This document shows, piece by piece, positions 46,017 through 54,963 of a stretch of 64,000 bases of DNA (positions are counted from its first letter, which is position 1; each line of letters opens with the position of its first letter). The DNA comes from Agaricicola taiwanensis (GTDB lineage: Bacteria > Pseudomonadota > Alphaproteobacteria > Rhizobiales > Methylopilaceae). The notes under the pieces were generated by a model. That model saw only the letters and a list, made by a program, of their open reading frames with translations, was not told the origin of the DNA and did not search any database. The stretch spans positions 372,001 to 436,000 of the forward strand of contig NZ_BMCP01000001.1 of assembly GCF_014635245.1 (NCBI RefSeq), in the 5' to 3' direction. A program made the position numbers and the translations under genes.

Positions 46017-48239
46017 TCAACCGCCGAACAGGCGCTTCAGGAAGTTGACCGGCTTCTGGATGATCGCGGGGGCTTCAGCCACGGGGGCTTGCTGCACCGG
46101 CGGGTCATAGGACCGCGGGTTCCATTCACCGGGCAACTGCGCCACCGGGACACCTTCCAGAGCGCGCTGCATGAAGCTGCTCCACACCGTCACCGGCAGG
46201 TTCGAGCCCGAGGCTCGTTTGGTCGGGGAATTGTCGTCGTTTCCGAGCCAGACAGCCGTGACCATATTGGTGGTGTAGCCGACGAACCAGGCGTCGCGGT
46301 AGTCCTGGCTGGTGCCGGTCTTGCCCGCCGCATCCCAGCCCGGAAGTTCTGCCTTGGACGCGGTGCCGACGCGCAGCGTCTCGCGCAGCATGCTGTTCAT
46401 CATGCCCACATATTCGGGCGCGATCACATCGACCCGCGGCGGCGCTTGCCGCTCATAGATCACTTTCCCTTCCGCATCGGTGATGCGCGTCACCACATAG
46501 GGCTCCACGCGGGCCCCGCCATTGGCGAAGGGCGTATAGGCGGTCGCCATTTCCAGCGGCGTGACCTCGGAGGTGCCCAGCGCGAGCGAGGCATTGGGCG
46601 TCAGCTTGGAGTGGATGCCCAGCTCCGCCGCCAGATTGGCCACATTCTGCGGGCCGACCTCCACCGCCAGGCGCACCGCCACGGTGTTGAGGGAGAAGGC
46701 GAGGGCCTGCGTCAGGGTAACGTTGCCGTGATATTTCTTGTTGGAGTTCTCCGGGCTCCAGTTGCCATAGCGAACCGGCGCATCAAGGCGCACGTCAAAG
46801 GGCGTCAGTCCGGTCTCGAGAGCCGCGAGATAAACGAACGGCTTGAAGGAAGAGCCCGGTTGGCGGCGCGCTTGAATGGCGCGATTGAAGCTGCTCTCGG
46901 CATAGCTGCGGCCGCCGACCAGCGCCTGTACGGCGCCGTCGGGGCTGAGCGCGACGAGGGCGCCCTGCGAGACACCAAGTTCCTTGCCGCGCTTCTCGAG
47001 CCCCTCCACCAGGGCCTGCTCGGCAAATTTCTGCATGGTCGGGTCGACGGTGACGTCGACGAAGATGTCGTTTTCGTAAGGACCGATCAGTCGGTCGACC
47101 TCGGACGCGACCCAGTCGGCGACATAGCCGGTGGAATCCTGCGGTGGGGGTGGCGTCACGGCGGAGGGCGCGGCGAAGGCCTGCTGCGCTTCCTGCTGGG
47201 TGATGAAGCCGGCGTCCGCCATGGCCGCCAGCACCAGCTTCGCGCGGGCATTCGCGGCGTCGGGGTTCTTGGTGGGGGCCAGGCGCGACGGCGCCTGCAC
47301 GAGGCCTGCGAGAATTGCGGCTTCCGCCAGACTCACATTGCGCGCTGATTTGCCGAAGAAACGTCGGGCGGCGGCTTCCACGCCATGTGCTCCCGCGCCG
47401 AAGTAGACGCGGTTGAGATACATCTCCAGGATCTCGTCCTTGGTGAAGCTCATCTCCAGCCAGCCGGCGAGGATCAGTTCCTGAAACTTGCGCTCCAGGC
47501 TGCGGTCGGGCGTCAGGAAGATGTTCTTGGCGAGCTGCTGAGTCAGCGTCGAGCCGCCCTGGACGAAGCCGCCAGCGCGGAAGTTCTCGACGGCGGCGCG
47601 CAGGATGCCCTTGGGGTCGAATCCCCAGTGCGAGCGGAACCGGCGGTCCTCGATGGCGATCACCGCATTGGGCAGATCCGGCGGCATTTCCTCGATGCCC
47701 ACGAAGCCCGCCGTCTCGCCCCGCGTCGCCAGCACCATGGTGTTGGGCGCGATCATCGTCATGCTCGGCGGCCGTTTGGGGACGGCGAGCTCATGGATCG
47801 GCGGCAGCTTGCCGATTTCATAAACCAGCAATCCCGCAAGCGCGATGCCGCCCAGGACGGCGACGGTCATGCCGAAGCGGAAGATCCGCCCGATGAAGCT
47901 GCGTTTGCGCTTGCGGCCGGTTGTCCGGCGGGCTGTCGATGAGGAGCGGCTCTTGCCACGCGAGCTCTTGCGCCCTCTTGCGGGTGCCATATCGAATTCC
48001 TCATCATAGGAGGCATCATCGTCGGGTAAGGGCTCGAACCGCAAAGGCCGCCGCTCGTCCACCCGTGGCGCCCGCCGTTCGGTGTCGCCCTTGTCGCGGC
48101 GCTGGGGTGCGTCTCGTCCCCGTCCGCTGCGGCCGCTGGGACGATCATTCTCAGTCAGCCGCAGGTCCAGCTCGGCTTCCGGCTTGAAGTCGAAGACCGG
48201 CTCGCGGCGTTCGCCGCGCTTGCCCCAACGTCCAAACAT
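46017..48239 (-). CDS. mrcA: Bifunctional penicillin-binding protein 1A
   Basis: A 740-residue class A PBP. A charged cytoplasmic tail of about 110 residues precedes one transmembrane helix (about 118-142). The glycosyltransferase domain has the catalytic Glu197 in IAIEDRRFRSHWGFD and QGGSTLTQQLAKNIFL. The transpeptidase has SSFK with Ser463, an SLN motif (FSLNTVAV) and KTGTS. It polymerises and cross-links peptidoglycan. The C-terminal end is Pro-rich. The frame is open far upstream, but the region beyond 48239 is a shadow of other genes. The unusually long Asp/Arg-rich tail is notable. Confidence 0.96.
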   Translation of the reverse strand: MFGRWGKRGERREPVFDFKPEAELDLRLTENDRPSGRSGRGRDAPQRRDKGDTERRAPRVDERRPLRFEPLPDDDASYDEEFDMAPARGRKSSRGKSRSSSTARRTTGRKRKRSFIGRIFRFGMTVAVLGGIALAGLLVYEIGKLPPIHELAVPKRPPSMTMIAPNTMVLATRGETAGFVGIEEMPPDLPNAVIAIEDRRFRSHWGFDPKGILRAAVENFRAGGFVQGGSTLTQQLAKNIFLTPDRSLERKFQELILAGWLEMSFTKDEILEMYLNRVYFGAGAHGVEAAARRFFGKSARNVSLAEAAILAGLVQAPSRLAPTKNPDAANARAKLVLAAMADAGFITQQEAQQAFAAPSAVTPPPPQDSTGYVADWVASEVDRLIGPYENDIFVDVTVDPTMQKFAEQALVEGLEKRGKELGVSQGALVALSPDGAVQALVGGRSYAESSFNRAIQARRQPGSSFKPFVYLAALETGLTPFDVRLDAPVRYGNWSPENSNKKYHGNVTLTQALAFSLNTVAVRLAVEVGPQNVANLAAELGIHSKLTPNASLALGTSEVTPLEMATAYTPFANGGARVEPYVVTRITDAEGKVIYERQAPPRVDVIAPEYVGMMNSMLRETLRVGTASKAELPGWDAAGKTGTSQDYRDAWFVGYTTNMVTAVWLGNDDNSPTKRASGSNLPVTVWSSFMQRALEGVPVAQLPGEWNPRSYDPPVQQAPVAEAPAIIQKPVNFLKRLFGG

Positions 48240-48398
48240 GGTTCGTAAAAATCCCTCGGAAACCAACGCGCCCGCACGCGTGTGCAACGTCACCCCCTGC
48301 ACTGTGAATGCGGCGGGTTTAGGGTGAGTTACGACGGGGCGCCTCTTGCCGCAACTGCTCAAGCGGGGCAAAACCTCAATCTCAGCCAAGGGAGCATT

Positions 48399-49292
48399 AT
48401 GTCCAGCATCGATGAAAGGGCTGTCTGGGACGCGGCGATCGTTGGAGCTGGACCGGCCGGCGCCTCCTGCGCCATCTGGCTGAAGCTCCTCGGATTTCAA
48501 CCGATCGTGATTGACTCCCGCCCCCAGCCAGGTGGTCGTCTGGCCGACAGCCCCTATGACAACCCATGGATCGTGACGGCGCGATCGAACGCGACAGGGT
48601 TGTTGCTTTCCGGCGACATCGCCGCAAATCTCGCCGATCGGGCTGTTTCGCTGAGGCTCGGCATAAGCGTCGACGAAATCTCCCGCACACCCTCGGCCTT
48701 TGTCCTGCGTCTGGGCGATGGCGGCACCGTCGCCTCGCACACCCTGGTGGTGGCGAGCGGCCTCGCCGCCGTCACCGGCGGTCTCGATCCGGCAACCGGT
48801 GTCTTCTTCGGGCCGGGCCAGGCGGTCTTCGACCTGGGCGTGCACGGCAAATCCGTCGCCGTCCTCGGCGGTGGCGACAATGCATTCGATCATGCGGCGC
48901 TGCTGCGCCAGCGCGGCGCGGCACGCGTGCGCATCTTCGCACGCTCCATCCGGGCCCGTCCGGCCCTGGTGTCGGCAGCGGGTGAGGCCGAGGTGACGAT
49001 CGGCGGCTATGAAGTGAACACCTCGGCGCGCCGCATCAACGGCGAACCATTCGATCTTCTCCTGGTCATGTATGGCTTTCAGCCCATGCTTCCCCGCCTC
49101 AGGGGTCTCGCGCCCCGCCGGAACGAGGCGGGCTACATGGTGACGGACTGGAGCAGCGCGGAAACCTCGGAGACGGGCCTCTATGCCATCGGCGACGTCG
49201 CTGGCCGTGGGCATCCGAGCGTCCCCACCGCGCTTGCCGATGGGGTCACCGCCGCCAAAGCGATCGAGGCGCGTCTCATCAGGAAGCCTTAA
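48399..49292 (+). CDS. Thioredoxin-reductase-like flavoprotein without CxxC
   Basis: A 297-residue FAD- and NAD(P)-binding oxidoreductase. The FAD motif is IVGAGPAGAS near residue 14-23, the NAD(P) motif is VAVLGGGDNAFDHA near 148-161 and a late FAD motif TGLYAIGDVAG is also present. The CxxC redox pair of thioredoxin reductase between the two Rossmann folds is absent. It is therefore more like a ferredoxin-NADP reductase of the TrxR-like type or an uncharacterised relative. The ATG at 48399 has an AAGGGAG site. Confidence 0.88.
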   Translation: MSSIDERAVWDAAIVGAGPAGASCAIWLKLLGFQPIVIDSRPQPGGRLADSPYDNPWIVTARSNATGLLLSGDIAANLADRAVSLRLGISVDEISRTPSAFVLRLGDGGTVASHTLVVASGLAAVTGGLDPATGVFFGPGQAVFDLGVHGKSVAVLGGGDNAFDHAALLRQRGAARVRIFARSIRARPALVSAAGEAEVTIGGYEVNTSARRINGEPFDLLLVMYGFQPMLPRLRGLAPRRNEAGYMVTDWSSAETSETGLYAIGDVAGRGHPSVPTALADGVTAAKAIEARLIRKP

Positions 49293-49337
49293 CGACCGGC
49301 ACGTTAAAATAGCCGATGCTCCTCTTGGAGAAGATCG

Positions 49338-51320
49338 GTGAGCGACGCCAGCATTCTGTCCAATCTCGCGTCCCAGGCCTCCGGCGGCCAGGCAGCGTCT
49401 GTGCCGGTCCTGAAGGCCGGCCAGGTGGTGGCTGCCCAGGTGCTCGCCCTGATGAAGGACGGGATTGTGCGGCTCGCTCTGCCGCAGGGCACCATTGATG
49501 TCGTGCCACCAATGCCGCTCACACAGGGCGCCGGCGTCAAGCTCGAGGTTGTCAAAACCGGCGCGGAACTCGTCCTGCGGCTGATCGATCCCGAGGCGGT
49601 TCCGGATCAACCGGCCAAGCCGGCTGCCTTGCCTGCTGCTCCTCTTCCCGCCCCGCAGACCGGCGCCGCCATGGCCAATCCGGCACGTCCCGGGGTCTCC
49701 GCACCCGTGCTGCCGCAAAACATCCCGGTCGATCTGCCGGCGGGGCTCGAGCCGGAGCTGAAACCGACCGCAGGACGTCCGATCGAGGGGCGGGTCATCG
49801 CGCTCGATCAGAAGGGGGCCGTGCGGATCGCGACCCCACAGGGCGATCTCACGGTCAATGTCCGCCTGCCGGTGCCTCTGGGCGCGGCGGTGCGCATCGA
49901 GGCGCCCCAGCGCGGCACGCCGATGCTGTCGGTAATTTCGGCCTCGTCCCCTGCCGTGCCGGGTCCCGCCACTGTTTCCGCGCCTGTCCTGCCCGGCACT
50001 GGGCAGGCCGTCACGCCGCGGCCGGCCGCGGTACACGCGCCCGCTCCTGGCGCGACGGTGACGCCCGTAAGCCTGGCGCTGCCGTCATCACCTGCACCAC
50101 CCGCCACTGTCGTGACGGCGCAGCTGGCGAGCCCCTCGCCTGCCTTGGCGACGTCACCCGGAAGCGCACCTGTGTTACCCGCTTCAGCACTGGCAAACGG
50201 GTCGGCGCCCGTCGTCGCGGCGGCAGCGCCGCCGTCGGCAGTCCGGACCTTGCCTGCATCGCCGGTCGCTGCGGCTCCGCTGCCATCGGGACCGATGCGG
50301 ATTATTCTGCTTCCCGCCCTGCAGACCGCCATGGGCCAGCAGCAGGGTATGGCGCCGCTGATGGCGAACCTTGAAGCCGCCGCAGCCCCGTCGGCATCGT
50401 CCCTATCGGCGCCGCCCCCACCTGCGCCGTCCTCACCGATTGCCTCGTCCACGGCCGTGCTCGACGCTCCAGGCGCGGAGCGCGCGGTTCCGGCGCTGCC
50501 ACCCACGATCGCTGCCGCCGCTGCCAAGGTCCTGGGCGCGCGACTGCCGTTGGACCGGCCGGTCACGGGTGAGGACATTGCCCGCGCCCTCGCCGATTCC
50601 GGTGTCATGTTTGAAGCCAAGCTTGCAGCCGGTGCGCCGCCAGCCCAGGTCGCCGGCGACCTCAAGGGCGCCCTGCTGCTGCTGCGCAATGCCCTGAAAT
50701 CCTTCCTGGGCGATACGGCCATGGCGGGACCGGAAGCACTCGCCACGTCCAAGGATGCGCCATCACCGCCCCTGCGCGGCGACCCGCCTTCCGCGCAACG
50801 GCCCGCGACAGCGACCATCGACGCCGAAGCCGCGCCGGAGGAGATCGGACGGACCCTCTTGCAACAGACCGAAGGTGCGCTGGCGCGCACCCGCCTGTCG
50901 CAGATCGCGTCCCTTCCCGATGACAGCACGCCGCTCAAACCCGCGGGGCCTGCACCCCTTCACGTCGAGATACCGGTCGTCCTCGGCCAGCAGAATGCCG
51001 TGGCGCAGTTCACGGTTGAGCGCGATGGAAGCGGCCGTGCCGATGAGGCCAGAACCGGCTCGCTCTGGCGCATGCGCTTTGCACTCGATGTCGAGCCGAT
51101 GGGGCCGGTGCATGCGCTGGTCACCCTGCGCGGCGAGGCGGCAACAGTGACGCTTTGGGCAGAACGCCCGGAGACGGCAAGTGAGCTTTCCGCCGCCAGC
51201 TCCGATTTGCGCCGCTCGCTGGATGATGCGGCCTTCGCCGTGGAGGATGTTGTTGTGCGGCGTGGAGCGCCGCCGAAGCCCGCCCGCCCACCGGGCGGCA
51301 TGCTGGACCGCCGCACATGA
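49338..51320 (+). CDS. FliK-like protein with flagellar hook-length control C-domain
   Basis: A 660-residue protein. The N-terminal 450 residues are rich in Pro, Ala and Ser and of low complexity. The C-terminal 130 residues resemble the hook-length control (Flg_hook) domain, with IPVVLGQQNAVAQFTVERD, MRFALDVEPMGPVHALVTLRG and VTLWAERPET. It starts with GTG at 49338 behind GGAG. The downstream FlhB-like gene overlaps by four bases. No other flagellar gene lies near, so it is either a remote part of a flagellar set or an orphan substrate-length or specificity factor. Confidence 0.8.
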   Translation: MSDASILSNLASQASGGQAASVPVLKAGQVVAAQVLALMKDGIVRLALPQGTIDVVPPMPLTQGAGVKLEVVKTGAELVLRLIDPEAVPDQPAKPAALPAAPLPAPQTGAAMANPARPGVSAPVLPQNIPVDLPAGLEPELKPTAGRPIEGRVIALDQKGAVRIATPQGDLTVNVRLPVPLGAAVRIEAPQRGTPMLSVISASSPAVPGPATVSAPVLPGTGQAVTPRPAAVHAPAPGATVTPVSLALPSSPAPPATVVTAQLASPSPALATSPGSAPVLPASALANGSAPVVAAAAPPSAVRTLPASPVAAAPLPSGPMRIILLPALQTAMGQQQGMAPLMANLEAAAAPSASSLSAPPPPAPSSPIASSTAVLDAPGAERAVPALPPTIAAAAAKVLGARLPLDRPVTGEDIARALADSGVMFEAKLAAGAPPAQVAGDLKGALLLLRNALKSFLGDTAMAGPEALATSKDAPSPPLRGDPPSAQRPATATIDAEAAPEEIGRTLLQQTEGALARTRLSQIASLPDDSTPLKPAGPAPLHVEIPVVLGQQNAVAQFTVERDGSGRADEARTGSLWRMRFALDVEPMGPVHALVTLRGEAATVTLWAERPETASELSAASSDLRRSLDDAAFAVEDVVVRRGAPPKPARPPGGMLDRRT

Positions 51321-51637
51321 GCGCCCGCAACAGGCCGCCGCTCGCAATCGCGCTGAGATACGAAGCGCCGAACGCCCCCCGGGTGGTGGCCAAGGGCACC
51401 GGCACCATTGCCGAGCGGATCATCGAGACCGCGCAGGAGGCAGGCGTTCCGGTGGAGGAGAACGACGGACTGGCGGTAGCACTCTCGACCGTCGAGCTGG
51501 ACCAGGAGATCCCGCCGGCGCTCTATCGCGCCGTGGCTGAAGTCATCGCGTTCGTGCTGCGAACCGCGGCCACATCCGACCGGGGATCGGTCGGCTCAGC
51601 GACTTCGGGCGCCGCTGGCGGCGACGCCTCCGGCTGA
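51317..51637 (+). CDS. Stand-alone FlhB C-terminal-like (EscU/YscU) protein
   Basis: A 106-residue protein equal to the cytoplasmic domain of FlhB after its NPTH autocleavage site: AIALRYEAPNAPRVVAKGTGTIAERI, then VPVEENDGLAVAL and the tail EIPPALYRAVAEVIAFVLR. It lacks the membrane part and the NPTH loop. Similar small proteins (YlqH, FhlB) are known to replace or modify FlhB. Coupled to the FliK-like gene by an ATGA overlap. The last 20 residues are Gly/Ser-rich and may be disordered. Confidence 0.88.
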   Translation: MSARNRPPLAIALRYEAPNAPRVVAKGTGTIAERIIETAQEAGVPVEENDGLAVALSTVELDQEIPPALYRAVAEVIAFVLRTAATSDRGSVGSATSGAAGGDASG

Positions 51638-51774
51638 ACAGGCGCTTCGAGACCCCGCTGACCGAACGAAAGCGCCATCCCGATGGCAAGAATGCCGCCC
51701 AGACGATCCTGGGCGAATGCATGATGCGGCAAAACCGCGATGGCGAAAGCCACGGCGAATATGCGAGCGGACAT
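51523..51774 (-). CDS. Possible small exported protein overlapping the FlhB-like gene
   Basis: An 83-residue frame with a convincing signal peptide (residues 1-22, ending HAFA) and a GAGGAGAG site close to the ATG. The second half is Pro/Ala/Glu-rich and overlaps the end of the opposite-strand gene by 115 bases. Such overlap and composition make a chance frame possible. The remaining bases to 51888 contain no other gene. Confidence 0.4.
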   Translation of the reverse strand: MSARIFAVAFAIAVLPHHAFAQDRLGGILAIGMALSFGQRGLEAPVQPEASPPAAPEVAEPTDPRSDVAAVRSTNAMTSATAR

Positions 51775-51888
51775 CTCTCCTCGGCTCCCCAGCCAGTCTT
51801 CAGGGAGAGAGTGCCATGGTGCTCCTCACGGCCCGGTTCAAAATGATATTAAAAGTTGAGGGAAAGCGGCGGGATAGTTACGCGCGGC

Positions 51889-52182
51889 TCATTCTTCTTC
51901 GCCGAAGCGGCTGCTGATGAGCGCCTCAAGTGCGTCCAGCGCCTCGGCGGCCTGAGTTCCGCTGGCCGTCACCGTAATGGTGGTGCCGGGCGCGGCCGCA
52001 AGCATCATCAGGCCCATGATGGAGCTGCCGCCTACGGTCTCGCCTCCGCGCGATACCTGTACGGCACAGTCATAGCCCTCGACACATTTCACGAATTTGA
52101 CAGAAGCCCGCGCGTGAAGGCCGCGCTTGTTGATGATCAGAAATTCCCGGGTCTGCGCCTTCGTGGCGGTGTCTGTTGTCAT
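51889..52182 (-). CDS. ptsH: PTS phosphocarrier protein HPr
   Basis: A 97-residue carrier. His23 in RGLHARAS is the PEP-linked phosphorylation site, and Ser54 in GGSSIMGLMML is the site used by HPr kinase. The overlap with the EIIA gene (ATGA) shows translational coupling. No sugar permease is encoded here, so this is the regulatory PTS of alphaproteobacteria that links carbon and nitrogen state to other functions. Confidence 0.97.
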   Translation of the reverse strand: MTTDTATKAQTREFLIINKRGLHARASVKFVKCVEGYDCAVQVSRGGETVGGSSIMGLMMLAAAPGTTITVTASGTQAAEALDALEALISSRFGEEE

Positions 52183-52580
52183 TTCCCGGACAACACCCTG
52201 CTGGCCACATTGATATATTTGCGCCCGGCATCCTGCGCCTGCGCCACGGCCTCAGTCAGCGAAACGTCGTCGCGCACACTTGCCAGCTTGATCAGCATGG
52301 GCAGGTTGATGCCCGCAATGACCTCGACCGTGCGGCCGCCCATGCAGGAGATGGCGAGATTGGATGGTGTACCTCCGAACATGTCGGTCAGAACGACCAC
52401 GCCGTCGCCGGAATCAGCCGTCGCCACCGCGGCCATGATGTCCTGGCGGCGGCTCTCCATGTCATCTTCCGGACCAATTGTTATGGTCTCCAACTGGCTT
52501 TGCGGGCCGACGACATGCTCGAGAGCAGCGCGGAATTCGCGAGCCAGATTACCGTGTGTAACTAGAACGAGGCCGATCAT
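52179..52580 (-). CDS. PTS EIIA-Man family regulatory protein
   Basis: A 133-residue EIIA of the mannose class. His9 in LVTHGN is the phosphorylation site, and DMFGGTPSNLAI and LPMLIKLASVRD complete the fold. Alphaproteobacterial copies (ptsM/manX) receive phosphate from HPr and act as regulators without a permease. It is followed directly by ptsH. Confidence 0.96.
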   Translation of the reverse strand: MIGLVLVTHGNLAREFRAALEHVVGPQSQLETITIGPEDDMESRRQDIMAAVATADSGDGVVVLTDMFGGTPSNLAISCMGGRTVEVIAGINLPMLIKLASVRDDVSLTEAVAQAQDAGRKYINVASRVLSGK

Positions 52581-52702
52581 TCAGGTCTCCGACGCACCCG
52601 CGCTTCTGACGCGGCGCGTCTGATCCGAGCTTCAGACAAGGCGCGCATGATTCGCATGTTGCGCTGCCAAAGCAAGAGGCAAGAATGCCCGAGATTTCAT
52701 CA

Positions 52703-53152
52703 TCAGCTTGATGAAATTGTTCCGAGCGCGACCGGAATCAAGCGGCGGGCTGCTTCAGGGCTGGCATGCAAAAGCGGCAGGTGAACGCCGAACATTGTGA
52801 TGAATGCGGCATTTTTGTCCTGTAGACGAGGCATCTGACCCTCCGGCACCAGGTCAACCACCAGCCGGATCACGGCTGCTTTTGCATGCGGCAATGTGAC
52901 CACATCAAGCCCGCGTGCCTCGATCATTCCCGCCAAACCAACGGGCGCATGGGCAATGATACGCCCATTGTGCTCTGCAATATGGACGCGGTCGTCGGCC
53001 ACCAGCCGTGCGAAAGCGCGCCGCGCCTTGGCGTCCTGCAACAGCTCCAGCAACAGTTTTGATTTTCCTGACCCCGATGGTCCCCGTACCAGAACACCCG
53101 CGCCTCCGAGCAGCAGGCAGCACGCATGGATCGTAGGGGCGGGCGGCCTCAT
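52703..53152 (-). CDS. hprK: Truncated HPr kinase/phosphorylase
   Basis: A 149-residue C-terminal catalytic domain only, typical of alphaproteobacterial HprK. The P-loop RGPSGSGKSKLLLELL (residues 23-38) is intact, and DRVHI and the FITMFGVHLPLL end match the family. It phosphorylates the serine of HPr. Its start overlaps the end of chvG (ATGA), and it is 122 bases upstream of the EIIA gene. This coupling of ChvG to HprK is common in Rhizobiales. Confidence 0.93.
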   Translation of the reverse strand: MRPPAPTIHACCLLLGGAGVLVRGPSGSGKSKLLLELLQDAKARRAFARLVADDRVHIAEHNGRIIAHAPVGLAGMIEARGLDVVTLPHAKAAVIRLVVDLVPEGQMPRLQDKNAAFITMFGVHLPLLHASPEAARRLIPVALGTISSS

Positions 53153-54927
53153 GTGTTCGCGGCGGGCAGGCGCACGTGGAAGCGTGCGCCGACGATGGTC
53201 GGAACGCCCTCGGCATCATGGGCGCCCAGGCGGTTCTCCGCCCAGACGCGGCCGCCGTGAGCTTCCACGATCTGCTTTGAGATGGAGAGACCAAGCCCCG
53301 AGTTCTGCCCGAAGCCTTCGCCGGGCCGGTCCGTGTAGAAGCGTTCGAAGATCCGGTCGAGAGCGTCCGGCCGGATGCCCGGGCCGTCGTCCTCCACCGC
53401 GATCTCCACCTCGCCCCGAACCCGGCGCAGGATCACCCGCACCTCGCCTCCCGCGGGCGAGAACGACCGCGCGTTCTCCACGAGGTTGGTGACGACCTGG
53501 CCAAGCCGGGAATCGTGCCCCAGCACATAATAGCCATCGCGCCCGCCGGAGATCTGCGCCTGCTTCATCGTGATGCGGACGCCATCTTCCCGTTTGATCT
53601 CATTCTGAAGGTCGGTCACGGCCTTGAGAAGCGTGACGAGATCCATCAGTTCGGCGTCCTGGCGCTGCAACTCGGCGTCGAGCCGCGATGCGTCGGAAAT
53701 GTCTGTGATGAGACGGTCCAGCCGGCGCACATCATGCTGAATGACGTTGAGCAGCCGTCCGCGCGCATCATCGGTCTTCGCCAGCGGCAGCGTTTCGACG
53801 GCGGAGCGCAGGGAGGTCAGGGGATTTTTCAGTTCATGCGACACATCGGCCGCGAAGCTCTCGATGGCTTCGATGCGATTGTAGAGCGTGCGGGTCATGT
53901 CGCGCAGGGCACGCGACAGATGTCCGATCTCGTCCGAACGTTCGCTGAAATCAGGGATCTCGGTCCGCTGCTTCACACGCCGCCGCACGTGGTCGGCGGC
54001 ATCCGCCAAACGCCGGACGGGGCCTGCGATCGTGCCTGCAAGCAGCACCGACAGCACCACCATGACGGCGGCAGCGACGAGGAAGACCCGGACGATGGCG
54101 ATGCGCTCGGCTTGGACGATGGCGTCGATGTCGCCCCCTTGTGTCGACAGCAGCAAGGCTCCCGTGACCGCGCGAAAGCGCTGGATGGGAACGGCAACGG
54201 ACACGATGATCTTGCCGCGCTCGTCCTGTCGCACGATGGAGGCGGGCGAACCTGCCAGGGCGCGGGCGACTTCCGGATAACCCCGCCCATTGGCGGTGCC
54301 GAGTTCCTCGTAGGTGGGAAGGTCGGAACTGGCGAACCAGCTCTGCACGCCGTTCCAGACCCTGACCGGCCAGGACGGCTGCTGCTCCACCGGTGGCGGA
54401 AGGTCGAAGCGCAGAATGTCGCCGCGGGCATAGAGGCTGCGGCTGTCCAAAAGGATCTGCCCTTCCCGGTCATAGATGCGGGCCCGGGTGCGCGTCGGTG
54501 TCACCAGCCGGCGCAACACCGGCGCGACGCGCTCGGGGTTGATGGGAAATTCCAGCGCGGACAGGCTGTCCTCATAGGGCTGGAGGCTTTCTCCCGCCTG
54601 CAGTTCCAGCAGCTTGTTGGGATCGATCCAGATCGAGTTGGTGTCGATGGTGGCAGAGGCGGCGATGGCGCCGGCGATGATCTCGCCCTGCGTCAACAGG
54701 CTCTGCACCCGGGCATCGATCAGGCCGGCCCGGAACTGATTGAGGTAGAGAATACCCGACAGGAGCGCGACAAGGCCGGCGATGTTGAGCAGGACGATGC
54801 GTCGGGTCAGGCTCGAGACGCCGAGGAAGGACAGCCAACGTACGGCACGCCAAAGCCGCGCTCCGATGCCAGGGCGCGGTTCGGCCGTATCCGTCGTGAT
54901 GTCGGCGCCGTCAACTTCGGCGGTCAT
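53149..54927 (-). CDS. chvG: ChvG/ExoS-type sensor histidine kinase
   Basis: A 592-residue kinase with two transmembrane helices (about residues 44-62 and 279-299) flanking a large periplasmic domain. HAMP is followed by the H-box ADVSHELKNPLTSLRSAVE with His364, then N (VTNLVENARSF), G1 (DDGPGI), F (RFYTDRP) and G2 (SGLGLSIS) boxes. ChvG senses acid or envelope stress in Agrobacterium and Sinorhizobium and is repressed by periplasmic ExoR. chvI lies upstream with 36 bases of spacing. Confidence 0.96.
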   Translation of the reverse strand: MTAEVDGADITTDTAEPRPGIGARLWRAVRWLSFLGVSSLTRRIVLLNIAGLVALLSGILYLNQFRAGLIDARVQSLLTQGEIIAGAIAASATIDTNSIWIDPNKLLELQAGESLQPYEDSLSALEFPINPERVAPVLRRLVTPTRTRARIYDREGQILLDSRSLYARGDILRFDLPPPVEQQPSWPVRVWNGVQSWFASSDLPTYEELGTANGRGYPEVARALAGSPASIVRQDERGKIIVSVAVPIQRFRAVTGALLLSTQGGDIDAIVQAERIAIVRVFLVAAAVMVVLSVLLAGTIAGPVRRLADAADHVRRRVKQRTEIPDFSERSDEIGHLSRALRDMTRTLYNRIEAIESFAADVSHELKNPLTSLRSAVETLPLAKTDDARGRLLNVIQHDVRRLDRLITDISDASRLDAELQRQDAELMDLVTLLKAVTDLQNEIKREDGVRITMKQAQISGGRDGYYVLGHDSRLGQVVTNLVENARSFSPAGGEVRVILRRVRGEVEIAVEDDGPGIRPDALDRIFERFYTDRPGEGFGQNSGLGLSISKQIVEAHGGRVWAENRLGAHDAEGVPTIVGARFHVRLPAANT

Positions 54928-54963
54928 GCTTCATGTCCAGTCAAAAGCCGGCAGTGAGCCCGC

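Noticed and set aside
48240-50036. N-terminal extension of the PBP1A reading frame up to 50036
   Set aside because: The extra 599 residues are the shadow of the flavoprotein and FliK-like genes on the other strand and have no domain pattern; PBP1A homology starts near 48239.
52694-52717. Inverted repeat ATTTCATCA-N6-TGATGAAAT at the end of hprK as a terminator
   Set aside because: It overlaps the coding end of hprK and no T-tract follows, so it may be chance.
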